Source of the DNA: Sporosarcina sp. FSL W8-0480
GTDB taxonomy: Bacteria; Bacillota; Bacilli; Bacillales_A; Planococcaceae
Assembly (NCBI RefSeq): GCF_037963765.1
Contig: NZ_CP150166.1
Location: 248,001-312,000, forward strand
Reading direction: 5' to 3'
DNA: 64,000 bases
In this document: positions 7,753-16,016 of the stretch, one piece after another
Numbering within the stretch: the first letter of the stretch is position 1
Layout: the number at the start of each line of letters is the position of its first letter
Notes under the pieces: model-generated
Told to the model about the DNA's origin: nothing
What the model saw: only the letters and a program-made list of their open reading frames with translations
Databases searched by the model: none
Translations under genes and position numbers: made by a program

Positions 7753-7834
7753 GAATGGACCTTGAAGCTGAAAGAATGGGCCCTCGCGCAAAAGAATGGA
7801 CCCTAAAGCAGAAAGAATGGACCCTCGCACAAAA
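7753..7834. repeat. 20/21-bp tandem repeat array, right part
   Basis: Four units of the same array as at 6071-6240 (21, 20, 21, 20 bp, strictly alternating types) after the IS. The first lacks one C (GGACCTTGAAGC). Confidence 0.9.
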
Positions 7835-7915
7835 GCGACGGCTATCGCTTAAGTAGTTTAGAGTCTCCTAAATCGGGAAAGTATTTTTTAAGTAGAATAA
7901 TAGGAGGTTTCGATT

Positions 7916-8116
7916 ATGAAAAAGAAAATGGCTTTGGCTGCTCTTGGATTGGGTGCCGCATATTTGATGAGGAACAAGGATGCTCGGGATAAATTGTCCA
8001 AGCAATTTGAGACGTTTGGATCCACTCCTCTTAGAGGGGAGAAAGGTTCCCGCGCTTCCACCTCTACCACGACATCGAGCCGGAATAAAGGATTATTAGG
8101 CGGGCTTTTTAGCTGA
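7916..8116 (+). CDS. Small protein with N-terminal hydrophobic helix, paralogue B
   Basis: 66 residues, ATG 7916 behind a strong TAGGAGG. MKKKMALAALGLGAAYLMRNKDARD matches paralogue A (5865-5999) almost residue for residue; a longer Ser/Thr-rich tail (ASTSTTTSSRNKG) and a C-terminal GLLGGLFS follow. Probably a single-helix membrane or membrane-associated peptide. Function unknown. Confidence 0.75.
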   Translation: MKKKMALAALGLGAAYLMRNKDARDKLSKQFETFGSTPLRGEKGSRASTSTTTSSRNKGLLGGLFS

Positions 8117-8130
8117 CCTTGGATAGAATG

Positions 8131-8166
8131 AAACGAGAGGGCGCGTATAGATGCGTCCTCTCGTTT
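8131..8166. terminator. Bidirectional terminator between paralogue B and tatC
   Basis: AAACGAGAGGGCGC / GCGTCCTCTCGTTT stem with T-runs on both sides. Confidence 0.8.
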
Positions 8167-9033
8167 TTATTCATTGACCGCAACATTGCGCTTTTCCATA
8201 TTAAGTACAATGAAGATGCTTGCCTCGTATAACAGCATCATCGGAATGAGAACGATAAGCTGACTGACAAAGTCTGGAGGTGTGATCAGCGCCGAGACGA
8301 TGGCTAAAATCAGATAGGACCACTTCCTCACTTTTCGCAAGGTTTCGGCTGTCAACACGCCAATCGCGGCTAAGAACATGGCGACGATCGGCAGCTCGAA
8401 TAGAAGGCCGATTGGCATCGTCGTCATGAGCAGGAATTTTGCATATTCCTGAGCTGATACCATCACCTTGAAGTTCATCGCACCTAATGAAGTGAGGAAA
8501 CCGTAGCTCAATGGATTGACGACGAAGTAACCGAATGCCAATCCAGCTAGGAATAATAAAAACATGACTGGCGAGTAGAGACTGAGAAACTGCTGTTCCT
8601 TCTGATTCAGGCCCGGCTTCACGAATTGCCATAAAAAGTGGCAAAGAAAGGGAAGCGACAATCCAAATGATAGTGCTGTCGAGATGGACATGTAAAAAAC
8701 GACGACTTCCATCGGTCCAAGGACGATTAATTCGTGGCCTCTCGTGACAACCGGAAACCATAGATTGATGGTCGCAAATACGGCGATGAAAAAGGTGATG
8801 AATACACCTGCACCTTTTATGAGCTGTTTGCGAAGATCGGTTAGATGCTCGACTAAAGGAGGGTCTTGGGCAAACGGCTCCACCGACTCAACATTTGCCA
8901 CTTTTGCAGTCTCTACGTCTGTCAAATCTTCTACTGTTGTTACACTGTCTTCCCTTTGCGTACTATTTTCCTTCATTTCTTTTTTATCAAGTGGACTTAA
9001 GATTTTTCTATGATGATCACCATAAGGATCCAT
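8167..9033 (-). CDS. tatC: Twin-arginine translocase subunit TatC
   Basis: 288 residues counted from ATG 9033 (a GTG at 9045 is also in frame). The core opens with VEHLTDLRKQLIKG, the TatC signature that binds the RR signal, then six hydrophobic helices up to about residue 280. A charged N-terminal extension of roughly 45 residues before this core (KKEMKENSTQREDSVTT) is longer than in most TatC proteins; initiation further inside, for example at MKENSTQ, cannot be excluded. Last gene of an operon with tatA and the Tat substrate complex; 12 bases after tatA. Confidence 0.93.
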   Translation of the reverse strand: MDPYGDHHRKILSPLDKKEMKENSTQREDSVTTVEDLTDVETAKVANVESVEPFAQDPPLVEHLTDLRKQLIKGAGVFITFFIAVFATINLWFPVVTRGHELIVLGPMEVVVFYMSISTALSFGLSLPFLCHFLWQFVKPGLNQKEQQFLSLYSPVMFLLFLAGLAFGYFVVNPLSYGFLTSLGAMNFKVMVSAQEYAKFLLMTTMPIGLLFELPIVAMFLAAIGVLTAETLRKVRKWSYLILAIVSALITPPDFVSQLIVLIPMMLLYEASIFIVLNMEKRNVAVNE

Positions 9034-9045
9034 GTCTTCACCCAC

Positions 9046-9243
9046 TTATGAAGGATCCGTCTTGTTCGGCAGTTCCTTTTTCACTTCATCCTCGTCCAAT
9101 ATGTCACGTGCGGATTTCTTGAACTCCGCTAACGTTTTGCCCACTGCTGATCCAACTTCCGGTAACTTGCGCGGTCCAAAAAGAATAAGAACGATAACTA
9201 AGATAATAATTAACCCGGGTACGCCAATACTCGCTAAGCTCAT
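9046..9243 (-). CDS. tatA: Twin-arginine translocase subunit TatA
   Basis: 65 residues: one N-terminal helix (VPGLIIILVIVLILF), the FGPRKLPEVG hinge and an amphipathic helix (GKTLAEFKKSARDIL), then an acidic tail. With tatC it makes a minimal TatAC translocase as in Bacillus. Start ATG 9243, 18 bases after the GMC oxidoreductase stop codon, hence probably co-transcribed with its cargo. Confidence 0.95.
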   Translation of the reverse strand: MSLASIGVPGLIIILVIVLILFGPRKLPEVGSAVGKTLAEFKKSARDILDEDEVKKELPNKTDPS

Positions 9244-9261
9244 AGCAATATTCTCCCTTTC

Positions 9262-10974
9262 TTAAACGAGAGATCCTCCCGTTTTGCTGTACTTCTGAAT
9301 GGCTTCTGCTGCGCGATATGCCAAAGCTCCAATTGTTCCAGTCGGGTTATAGCCGCCATTATGCGGGAAGTTTCCTGCACCTACTACGAATAGATTTTCT
9401 GCGTCCCAATGCTGTAAATACGTGTTAACGACACTATTGGCAGGATCCGTCCCCATGATTGTTCCACCCGTATTATGTGTTGTTTGGTAAGGAACTATGT
9501 CATAATCCGAGATTGGGTTACCTGGAACTACAGTCTTCGCGCCCATTTCCTTCATAATCTCTGCAATACGATCTGTCAGGAACTTATGCAGATTCCGGTC
9601 CTGCTCAGTGAAATTGTATGTCAGCTGCAATAGCGGCACACCATATGCATCCCTGTAGTCAGGGTCAAGCGACATGAAGTTTTCCTTATGCGGCATGGAT
9701 GCCCCTTGGCCACCGATCGATAACATGCGCGTATAATTTTCAATAGATGCCTTTTTGAATTCTGCACCCCATGCTGGTACGTCCGGTGGTATCGGATTTG
9801 TCTGGATCGGTCTGACTCCTGGTTGTGTAATTGAAATGCTTGCCCCGTGAATAAAATCGAGATTAGAATGATCAAAACTGTCTCCGTTGAAATCATCAAT
9901 CGTCATGCCTAAAGCACCTGCTCCCATGAACACATTCATCTGTTCATCAAAAAACCCGGTTACTCCCGGCAAAATTTGATACCCATAGTTTTTACCCAAA
10001 GTTCCTCTACCTGTGTCGGGATTATATTGTTCACCGATATTGGAGACCATAAGTAATTTCGCATTATTCATCACATAACTTGTTAGGACGACAACATCTG
10101 CTGGTTGGATGAACTCCTCGCCAGACTGTGTATCGACATACTTTACGCCAGTTACTTTGTTTCCGGACTTGAGAATTTCGATAACATTGGCATGGAATGT
10201 TATATCAAAATTCCCTGTTTTCATCGCTGTCGGTACAACAGTAATTTCTGGAGATGTTTTTGCACCATATTCACAGCCGAACCGTTCGCAAAACCCGCAA
10301 TACTGGCACGCGTTGATTGCTTCGCCATCCGGGTTTTCGTACGCCTCGGACAAGTTGGCAGACGGCAGCATGTATGGATGATAGCCCAATGATGAGGCAG
10401 CTGTTTCAAACTTCTTCAATATCGGCGTCCGTTTCATCGGAGGAGTTGGGAAATCATTTGACCGTTTCCCTGCGAAAGGATTTGTATTTTCTCCGGATAT
10501 ACCCGCCGTCTTTTCAAATTTGTCGAAGTACGGTTCCAACTCGTCGTATGTTACTCCCCAATCCTGTAATAAGTAATCCGCTGATAACTTGTTTTTCCCG
10601 TACTTTTGCTCGGTCATTGTTTTAATTTGAAAATCGTACGGTAAAAAGCGAAATGTATGACCATTCCAGTGCGTTCCAGCACCGCCAAGATTCTCACCAA
10701 GTAGAAATGAGCCCAATTGACGCATCGGTAGCGCCCGCATTTTTCGATGATTGCGGAACGTGATTGTCTCCTTCGACAAATCTTGCATGAGCTCATAGCG
10801 GATAGCATACCGATATTCATCATGTATCATTTGATAATCAGCAGTGCCCCGTGGTTTTCCTCTTTCCAATCCACGAACCTTCAGACCTGCCTTCGCACAC
10901 TCTGCGGCGATGATTCCCCCCATCCAACCGACTCCAACCGTTACCACATTTACCTTATCCATTGTTTTAGCCAC
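9262..10974 (-). CDS. GMC-family FAD oxidoreductase (gluconate/sugar dehydrogenase large subunit type)
   Basis: 570 residues from GTG 10974 (GGAGG 8 bases upstream). FAD-binding GVGWMGG at 14-20; C-terminal GMC block with HNTGGT and GAGNFPHNGGYNPTGT carrying the conserved His and Asn of the active site. Cys223, 226, 229 and 234 (ACQYCGFCERFGC) form a cluster like the 3Fe-4S ligands reported for FAD-dependent glucose dehydrogenase alpha subunits. No signal peptide: such subunits are exported by piggyback on the small Tat-signal subunit, which is encoded 14 bases upstream. The cytochrome c subunit of the classical three-part enzyme is not present nearby, so the electron acceptor is open. Confidence 0.88.
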   Translation of the reverse strand: MAKTMDKVNVVTVGVGWMGGIIAAECAKAGLKVRGLERGKPRGTADYQMIHDEYRYAIRYELMQDLSKETITFRNHRKMRALPMRQLGSFLLGENLGGAGTHWNGHTFRFLPYDFQIKTMTEQKYGKNKLSADYLLQDWGVTYDELEPYFDKFEKTAGISGENTNPFAGKRSNDFPTPPMKRTPILKKFETAASSLGYHPYMLPSANLSEAYENPDGEAINACQYCGFCERFGCEYGAKTSPEITVVPTAMKTGNFDITFHANVIEILKSGNKVTGVKYVDTQSGEEFIQPADVVVLTSYVMNNAKLLMVSNIGEQYNPDTGRGTLGKNYGYQILPGVTGFFDEQMNVFMGAGALGMTIDDFNGDSFDHSNLDFIHGASISITQPGVRPIQTNPIPPDVPAWGAEFKKASIENYTRMLSIGGQGASMPHKENFMSLDPDYRDAYGVPLLQLTYNFTEQDRNLHKFLTDRIAEIMKEMGAKTVVPGNPISDYDIVPYQTTHNTGGTIMGTDPANSVVNTYLQHWDAENLFVVGAGNFPHNGGYNPTGTIGALAYRAAEAIQKYSKTGGSLV

Positions 10975-10988
10975 TTGTCATTCCTCCG

Positions 10989-11741
10989 TCAGTGCTGCAT
11001 AGTACTGATTGATTTCGGTTCAATCTTTTGAAACTTTTCATCTTCGATCAAATTGATATATGCCATCTGATGACCCGGGAACCCTTTCATTCTCCAGCCA
11101 TCCATATTATTATTTCCGTTATAGATCGGGTCGGCATATGCGCCTTCCAACGTCGCTTGTCGGAGGACACGGAAAAAGAATTCCGAAGAAACGCCCTTCA
11201 TCTCCACCTCGTTCTTTTGGAATGCAGTGATTATCTCATCCATCTGACTGCCATCAAGGTCAACGAATGGTTTTTGATAGCGCTTTTGCGCTTCCTCCTC
11301 CATCTTGGTAATCCCTTGCCTAAACATTTCAGCACGCGTCAGCCTGCTTTGGTAGCCTTGTGTCGCCTCACCCGCGAAAAATGGACCTATCATATACTCC
11401 CGTGCATTGCTGCCGTAATTCCCTGCCAGTTGGTTGTCTATGAAATAGGGCACACCAAGACCGATTGCACCTGGACCGAGATCATCCTCTGGAAAAATAC
11501 GTTCGACGGCCTGGGAAAGCAGATTGAAATCAGCATGATTCGTAAAGAACATTAAGCCTACAACTGAGGTTGCATCATGATTACCTGTATTTTTTGTTCC
11601 GCTTTTTGTTTCTACTCCGCCTTTATTGACGTTGTATCCAACAAGCCCACCAATCAGTCCTCCCCCTACCAATGCTCCGGTTGCGATTCCTGTCGTTTTA
11701 AGAAAATCACGTCTCGACAAACCTTTTCGCTCATCAGCCAT
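10989..11741 (-). CDS. Gluconate 2-dehydrogenase subunit 3-like protein with Tat signal
   Basis: 250 residues from ATG 11741 (AGGAAGGAGG upstream; an in-frame ATG at 11804 lacks this site). The N-terminus has the twin-arginine motif SRRDFLK followed by a Gly/Ala-rich hydrophobic stretch (TTGIATGALVGGGLIGG). The rest matches the small subunit that escorts GMC dehydrogenases (fFxPHEAxT-like region LMFFTNHADFNLLSQAVERIFPED). First gene of the operon small subunit - GMC - tatA - tatC. Confidence 0.88.
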   Translation of the reverse strand: MADERKGLSRRDFLKTTGIATGALVGGGLIGGLVGYNVNKGGVETKSGTKNTGNHDATSVVGLMFFTNHADFNLLSQAVERIFPEDDLGPGAIGLGVPYFIDNQLAGNYGSNAREYMIGPFFAGEATQGYQSRLTRAEMFRQGITKMEEEAQKRYQKPFVDLDGSQMDEIITAFQKNEVEMKGVSSEFFFRVLRQATLEGAYADPIYNGNNNMDGWRMKGFPGHQMAYINLIEDEKFQKIEPKSISTMQH

Positions 11742-11847
11742 ACTTTTTTCCTCCTTCCTGTATGTACCATCTAACATGTCCGTTTCATCATATATTTCAT
11801 ACATAAAAAAGACGGGGATTAATAAACCCCGTCCTTAGTGAACATTA

Positions 11848-12345
11848 TTATAAATTATCTGTGTTAATCCGCGGGACAGAATCGCCATACTCATCCCGTG
11901 GTTTTAAAATATCGTCAGCAGGCAACATCGTGGTTCTATCCACCATTGATGCCCTAATTTCTCTTTCTGTGTCTTCGACTTCTCCACCGCCGCGTCCTTC
12001 CCTTGTTATATCCGGTTCGACATTATCGACAAAAATCGCGATTCCACCATGCTTCATCTCATTATAAATATTTTCGGCTTCTTCCCTTGAGAAGCCCATG
12101 TCCTCGAAGTATTTTGCCTGTTTCGGCCGATTATCAAGAAATGTTCCTTTGAACCGATCAAGAAAGCCCTCCTTTCCTTGCCCATCCAAAGATACGAAGG
12201 TCTGCCTGCGAAGCTGCGCAAAGTCATCATCAGTATTAGCCACTGCGGAAATCTGATCTTCCGAATAGCCGAGAGACTTCAATTCAGTAATCTTATACAA
12301 CGCGGCGTCAATTTTATTTTGCGTACCGACATATCTCTTTTCCAT
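11848..12345 (-). CDS. yflT: General stress protein 17M/YflT-domain protein
   Basis: 165 residues from ATG 12345 (GGGAG upstream). The N-terminal part (TQNKIDAALYKITELKSLGYSEDQISAVAN) and the later EEAENIYNEMKHGGIAIFVDN are the repeat-like segments of the YflT domain found in sigma-B-controlled general stress proteins. Soluble. A SigB-type promoter lies upstream (12384-12407). The acidic C-terminal tail ends in PRDEYGDSVPRI. Confidence 0.85.
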   Translation of the reverse strand: MEKRYVGTQNKIDAALYKITELKSLGYSEDQISAVANTDDDFAQLRRQTFVSLDGQGKEGFLDRFKGTFLDNRPKQAKYFEDMGFSREEAENIYNEMKHGGIAIFVDNVEPDITREGRGGGEVEDTEREIRASMVDRTTMLPADDILKPRDEYGDSVPRINTDNL

Positions 12346-12383
12346 TTTTCGAACCACTCCCTTTTTCACCTGTTTTCCTTACT

Positions 12384-12407
12384 TTACCCTTACTTTCATC
12401 AGAAAAC
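12384..12407 (-). promoter_or_regulatory. SigB-type promoter of the yflT homologue
   Basis: Minus strand GTTTTC, 12-base spacer, GGGTAA; B. subtilis SigB consensus is GTTTAA-N12-15-GGGTAT. It sits about 40 bases before the start codon. Confidence 0.65.
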
Positions 12408-12475
12408 ACATATGTTTAGCTTCTTTTATAAACGTGAATAGAATAGATAACTATGAAAAAAGGAAGTGCTTTCTA

Positions 12476-12703
12476 TTGAATAAAAAGAAGCCTTTTACTT
12501 CAGAGAACCGGAAAGATGCCGAAGGACGTTTCATGGACAACCCTGAAAATCTACGAACAGAGAAGGAAAGCATCTATGATATGCACAAGGACATGCAAAC
12601 AGTCGACCCGATTCCATTAGAGGATTTAAAAATGGAACAACATGAAGAGAAACACCATCATGAAACAAAAAGCAACTCATCCAGCGAAGAAAAGTATAAA
12701 TAA
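12476..12703 (+). CDS. Small hydrophilic protein, unknown function
   Basis: 75 residues from TTG 12476, with AAAGGAAGTG placed correctly upstream. Highly charged with no hydrophobic segment: KKPFTSENRKDAEGRF, repeated Glu/Lys and a His-rich EEKHHHE near the end. Resembles small disordered stress-related proteins of Bacillales; no family recognised. Divergent from the SigB-type yflT homologue. Confidence 0.65.
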   Translation: MNKKKPFTSENRKDAEGRFMDNPENLRTEKESIYDMHKDMQTVDPIPLEDLKMEQHEEKHHHETKSNSSSEEKYK

Positions 12704-12744
12704 AAAGCAATGCCTCACCGATTCCCGTGTGAGGCATTGCTTTT
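12703..12744. terminator. Bidirectional terminator between the small hydrophilic gene and yxlG
   Basis: Perfect 16-bp stem AAAAGCAATGCCTCAC / GTGAGGCATTGCTTTT with a 10-base loop. Confidence 0.85.
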
Positions 12745-12793
12745 ATCATCGCGTACCTTGTCGACTTTCCTAAAAATGTCGAAAAAGCCGATT

Positions 12794-13576
12794 TTATACC
12801 GTAGTTTTTGCCGCATTCCGTTTCGCCATGTTTATGCCAAAGATGACTAATCCTATTGTAAGTAAAATAGTTAACCCTATACTCATCCAAAAGCCTGACT
12901 GATTTGAGACGGATGAGAACATCATTGAGGCATACATTGTGACCTTCCATGGAGATACTGTCCAAAAGGCACCAATGACGCTATCAATTATTTGTAAGAC
13001 TAACAACACCACTATAGATAAACCTACTGTCCCACCTGTCGACATCCATGCGCTGAATGAAAGAACGACTGTTACTGCAAAAATGATCCAGAGGCTATAA
13101 GTCACTAAAAAGGCAAACACATCTCCTGCAGCCACTGGGTTGAATAGGATATTAACGTAATACCATGCGGCAAAGAATCCTAACCACACGCTACCTAAAA
13201 CGATTCCATTGATGACAATCCACTTGCTTAAAAAGTAGCTTCCGAAAGACATTGGACGCACATATAAAAGCGTTGCCGTTCCGCTTTTACGTTCACTTGA
13301 AATAGAACCCATGAACGCAAGGATGATAATCAGGATTCCAATTAACTGATATTGCCCCATCAATGAAATGAAAATATCTTCCCCCCTAAATTGCGGCCAT
13401 GTAAACTCCGCCCCTTCCGGCAAGTTCCCTACACTTTTCATGATTTCGGGTAGATAGTGATTCGTGATTGGCTCTATGATTCCGAAGATGATAAACACGA
13501 TTGGAATCCAATACAATTTAAAATTCCGTGCGTTCTCACGCCATTCCTTTTGTAAAAGTACGCCTAATCCTTTCAT
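12794..13576 (-). CDS. yxlG: ABC-2-type permease, YxlG-like
   Basis: 260 residues with six predicted membrane helices, starting with a cytoplasmic helix LLQKEWRENARNFKLYWIPIVFIIFG. The GTATLLYVRPMSFGSYFLSKW segment is typical of ABC-2 exporters. The start overlaps the stop of the ATPase gene by four bases (ATGA). In B. subtilis the YxlEFG proteins damp SigY activity; no sigY lies here, so the substrate and role are unknown. Confidence 0.8.
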   Translation of the reverse strand: MKGLGVLLQKEWRENARNFKLYWIPIVFIIFGIIEPITNHYLPEIMKSVGNLPEGAEFTWPQFRGEDIFISLMGQYQLIGILIIILAFMGSISSERKSGTATLLYVRPMSFGSYFLSKWIVINGIVLGSVWLGFFAAWYYVNILFNPVAAGDVFAFLVTYSLWIIFAVTVVLSFSAWMSTGGTVGLSIVVLLVLQIIDSVIGAFWTVSPWKVTMYASMMFSSVSNQSGFWMSIGLTILLTIGLVIFGINMAKRNAAKTTV

Positions 13577-14475
13577 TCCTCCATCACCACTTTCATGAAG
13601 ATCTCTTCCAAGGTTGCAGTCTGCAATTCCAGTTTACGGATTAAAAATTTTTTAGAGTTAAGCAACGCAAGCACTTCCGACATACCGACCTTTTCCTTTG
13701 CGGCGTCAATAACTATTAGATTTCTTTCCTTATTAAATGCCCAAGAAACCATATCGCCGAAGCGACCCGCCTCCTCATTTGACTCGAACTCTATGAGAAT
13801 ACGAGGATTTGCGTATTTTTCCCTTACAGAATCCAATGACCCGTTTTCCACAAGAACGCCTTTTCTTAAAAACAAAAGCTGATCTGTCATTTCCTCAGCA
13901 TCATTCAAAATATGGGTGGAATAAAGAATTGTAGTCTCCTGTTGTAATTCCTTCAATAAATTCATCACTTGCCTGCGTCCAACTGGGTCGAGCGCTGATA
14001 CCGGTTCATCCAATAAAAGCAATTTCGGTTTATGGACAATTGCCTGCGCCAAGCCAAGACGTTGCTTCATACCTCCGGAAAAAGTCCCCGTCCTCTTTTT
14101 CATTGCTTCTCCAAGACCTACAAACTCCAACGTTTTCTTCGCATCGTCCATTGCCTTCCTCGCATCTACGCCGCTTAAACGTGCAGCCATTTCTGTGAAC
14201 TCGAGAGCCGTTAGCCACGGGAAGAATTTTGGATATTGTGGAAGAAAACCGATGGATTCCCGGATATCCGCCTTCGGTTTGTTTTGAAATAAGATTTCAC
14301 CTTCAGTTGGTGTGACAAGACCGGCAAGCATTGACAATGTTGTCGTCTTTCCTGCTCCATTCGGGCCGATCAAAGCCGTTATCGTGCCCTTTTCAAGTAC
14401 GAACGAAATTGAATCAGCGCTCTTTTGACTCCCATATGTTTTTGATAGGGTTTTCACTTGCAGCAACTGTGTCAA
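13573..14475 (-). CDS. yxlF: ABC transporter ATP-binding protein, YxlF-like
   Basis: 300 residues from TTG 14475, which has GGGAGG about 9 bases upstream and overlaps the TGA of the preceding gene. Walker A GPNGAGKTT, Q-loop LPQYP, signature FSGGMKQR, Walker B LLLLDEP and the H-loop YSTHIL are all intact. The C-terminal 80 residues carry the domain common to single-cassette exporters. Confidence 0.88.
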   Translation of the reverse strand: MTQLLQVKTLSKTYGSQKSADSISFVLEKGTITALIGPNGAGKTTTLSMLAGLVTPTEGEILFQNKPKADIRESIGFLPQYPKFFPWLTALEFTEMAARLSGVDARKAMDDAKKTLEFVGLGEAMKKRTGTFSGGMKQRLGLAQAIVHKPKLLLLDEPVSALDPVGRRQVMNLLKELQQETTILYSTHILNDAEEMTDQLLFLRKGVLVENGSLDSVREKYANPRILIEFESNEEAGRFGDMVSWAFNKERNLIVIDAAKEKVGMSEVLALLNSKKFLIRKLELQTATLEEIFMKVVMEE

Positions 14476-14672
14476 TCTTGTCGCCTCCCGAATATGAAGT
14501 AAAGAATTGAACCTAAAAGACTTCCTAGCAAGATGATGAAAATCCACATGATGAATGGCCCGTTCGTCTTTTGACGCCGAATAACATCAATGAGCGCAAC
14601 CGCCATAAGGATAAGTTGTAATACAAGAATCGGTAAAATGAGATTCCAAGGTATATTCGCTAACTCTGCCAT
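14472..14672 (-). CDS. yxlE: PLDc_N-domain membrane protein, YxlE-like
   Basis: 66 residues, ATG 14672. Two hydrophobic helices (LILPILVLQLILMAVALIDVI and FIMWIFIILLGSLLGSILYFIF) around the RRQKTNGP loop, the PF13396 pattern. Ends in GRRQD; its stop overlaps the TTG start of the ATPase. B. subtilis YxlE opposes SigY; here the three-gene set stands without a sigma gene. Confidence 0.8.
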   Translation of the reverse strand: MAELANIPWNLILPILVLQLILMAVALIDVIRRQKTNGPFIMWIFIILLGSLLGSILYFIFGRRQD

Positions 14673-14772
14673 ACAAGTCACTACCCTTCCACTTGTTATA
14701 GACTCAGTATAACACCCCTGTTCTAACTTGTATATAACAAATTCCATTTTATTTTAATCTTCTTCAACATAG

Positions 14773-14815
14773 TGTGATGAATATCACAGCGCCTCTTCTA
14801 TAACTTTTCTATGAT
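14773..14815 (+). promoter_or_regulatory. Fnr-type box and -10 for the radical SAM-hemY operon
   Basis: TGTGA-TGAATA-TCACA at 14773-14788 fits the Bacillus Fnr consensus TGTGA-N6-TCACA. A TATGAT -10 lies at 14810-14815, putting the box centre near -41.5 of the expected start (about 14822), the class II activator position. No good -35 is present, as expected for an activator-dependent promoter. Confidence 0.75.
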
Positions 14816-14888
14816 AAACGTGTACGTTTTTCATATCTGTCATCATTCATATCATTGTTTATACAACTATCCTATAGGAGTGTTTTTA

Positions 14889-16013
14889 ATGAATAATGTT
14901 TTGTTCAAGGAAATGAATCTTCAAAAAGAACGGGACTATAATAAATATCCTTTCATCGTAATATGGGAAGTGACGCGGGCCTGTGCACTTAGATGCTTAC
15001 ATTGTCGGGCGGAAGCACAATATAATCCGGATCCTCGTCAACTATCTTTTGAAGAAGGGAAAAAGTTAATTGATGAAATTGCTTTAATGGATAATCCATT
15101 ATTCGTTTTTACCGGCGGTGACCCTTTGATGCGCCCAGACCTTTTTGAACTTGCCAAGTATGCAATTGAAGAGAAAAATCTTCCTGTGTCTATGACGCCA
15201 AGTGCAACACCGAAAGTGACACGTGAAGCAATCCGTAAAGCGAAGGAAGTCGGATTGTCACGCTGGGCTTTTAGTTTAGATGGGTCTTGTGCGGAAATCC
15301 ACGACCATTTCCGTGGCACCAGAGGCTCTTTCGATCGAACAATGAAAGGGATCGAATATTTAAAAGAGCTCAATATTCCGATACAAGTCAACACCACAAT
15401 CTCTAATTACAATTTACACGACCTTGAAAATATCGCTGAAAAAGTGAAAGAAATGGGTGCGGTTCTTTGGAGCACTTTCTTCCTCGTCCCAACCGGCCGC
15501 GGCTTGGAGAAAGACATGATAAGTCCGGAAGAACATGAGAGAGTTATGAAATGGCTTTATGAGATTCAACAAAGAATGCCATATGGCGTAAAGACGACAG
15601 AGGCACCCCATTACCGAAGGGTATTCCTTCAAGAAAGTCAGAGGACTGTTAGTGAAACAGTTGGACAAGAAATTAAAAGGAAAGACGTTTTAGGACGGGC
15701 ACCTCAGCCTGTGAATGACGGGGATGGCTTTGTCTTCATCAGTCATATTGGTGAAGTATACCCAAGTGGATTCCTACCAGTTGTCTGCGGAAATGTCCGG
15801 GAACAATCCCTTACTGATATTTATCAAAACTCACCAATTATGAAAGAGTTACGAGATAAATCCTTGTTGAAAGGAAAATGCGGTGTTTGTGAGTTCAATA
15901 GCATCTGCGGAGGCTCGAGGGCGAGGGCGTTTGCAATGACTGGTGACTATCTTGAAAGTGATCCTTCATGCTCTTATATTCCAAAAGCTCTTCGTGAAAA
16001 GGCCGGTGAATGA
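14889..16013 (+). CDS. Radical SAM/SPASM-domain enzyme of the heme-related AhbD/NirJ-like group (TIGR04053-like)
   Basis: 374 residues from ATG 14889 with AGGAGTG upstream. Radical SAM cluster motif CALRCLHC near residues 26-33, GGDP motif FTGGDPLMRP, and a C-terminal SPASM-like Cys set (CGVCEFNSICGG ... DPSC) for a second Fe-S cluster. Enzymes of this kind act in porphyrin or peptide modification; AhbD and NirJ work on heme d1 or iron-coproporphyrin. The next gene encodes a porphyrinogen oxidase and the promoter has an Fnr box, so an oxygen-limited heme step is the favoured role. Substrate is inference. Confidence 0.8.
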   Translation: MNNVLFKEMNLQKERDYNKYPFIVIWEVTRACALRCLHCRAEAQYNPDPRQLSFEEGKKLIDEIALMDNPLFVFTGGDPLMRPDLFELAKYAIEEKNLPVSMTPSATPKVTREAIRKAKEVGLSRWAFSLDGSCAEIHDHFRGTRGSFDRTMKGIEYLKELNIPIQVNTTISNYNLHDLENIAEKVKEMGAVLWSTFFLVPTGRGLEKDMISPEEHERVMKWLYEIQQRMPYGVKTTEAPHYRRVFLQESQRTVSETVGQEIKRKDVLGRAPQPVNDGDGFVFISHIGEVYPSGFLPVVCGNVREQSLTDIYQNSPIMKELRDKSLLKGKCGVCEFNSICGGSRARAFAMTGDYLESDPSCSYIPKALREKAGE

Positions 16014-16016
16014 TAA

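Noticed and set aside
6071-7834. CRISPR-like array
   Set aside because: The units are directly adjacent with no unique spacers, their length is 20-21 bp and no cas gene is present.
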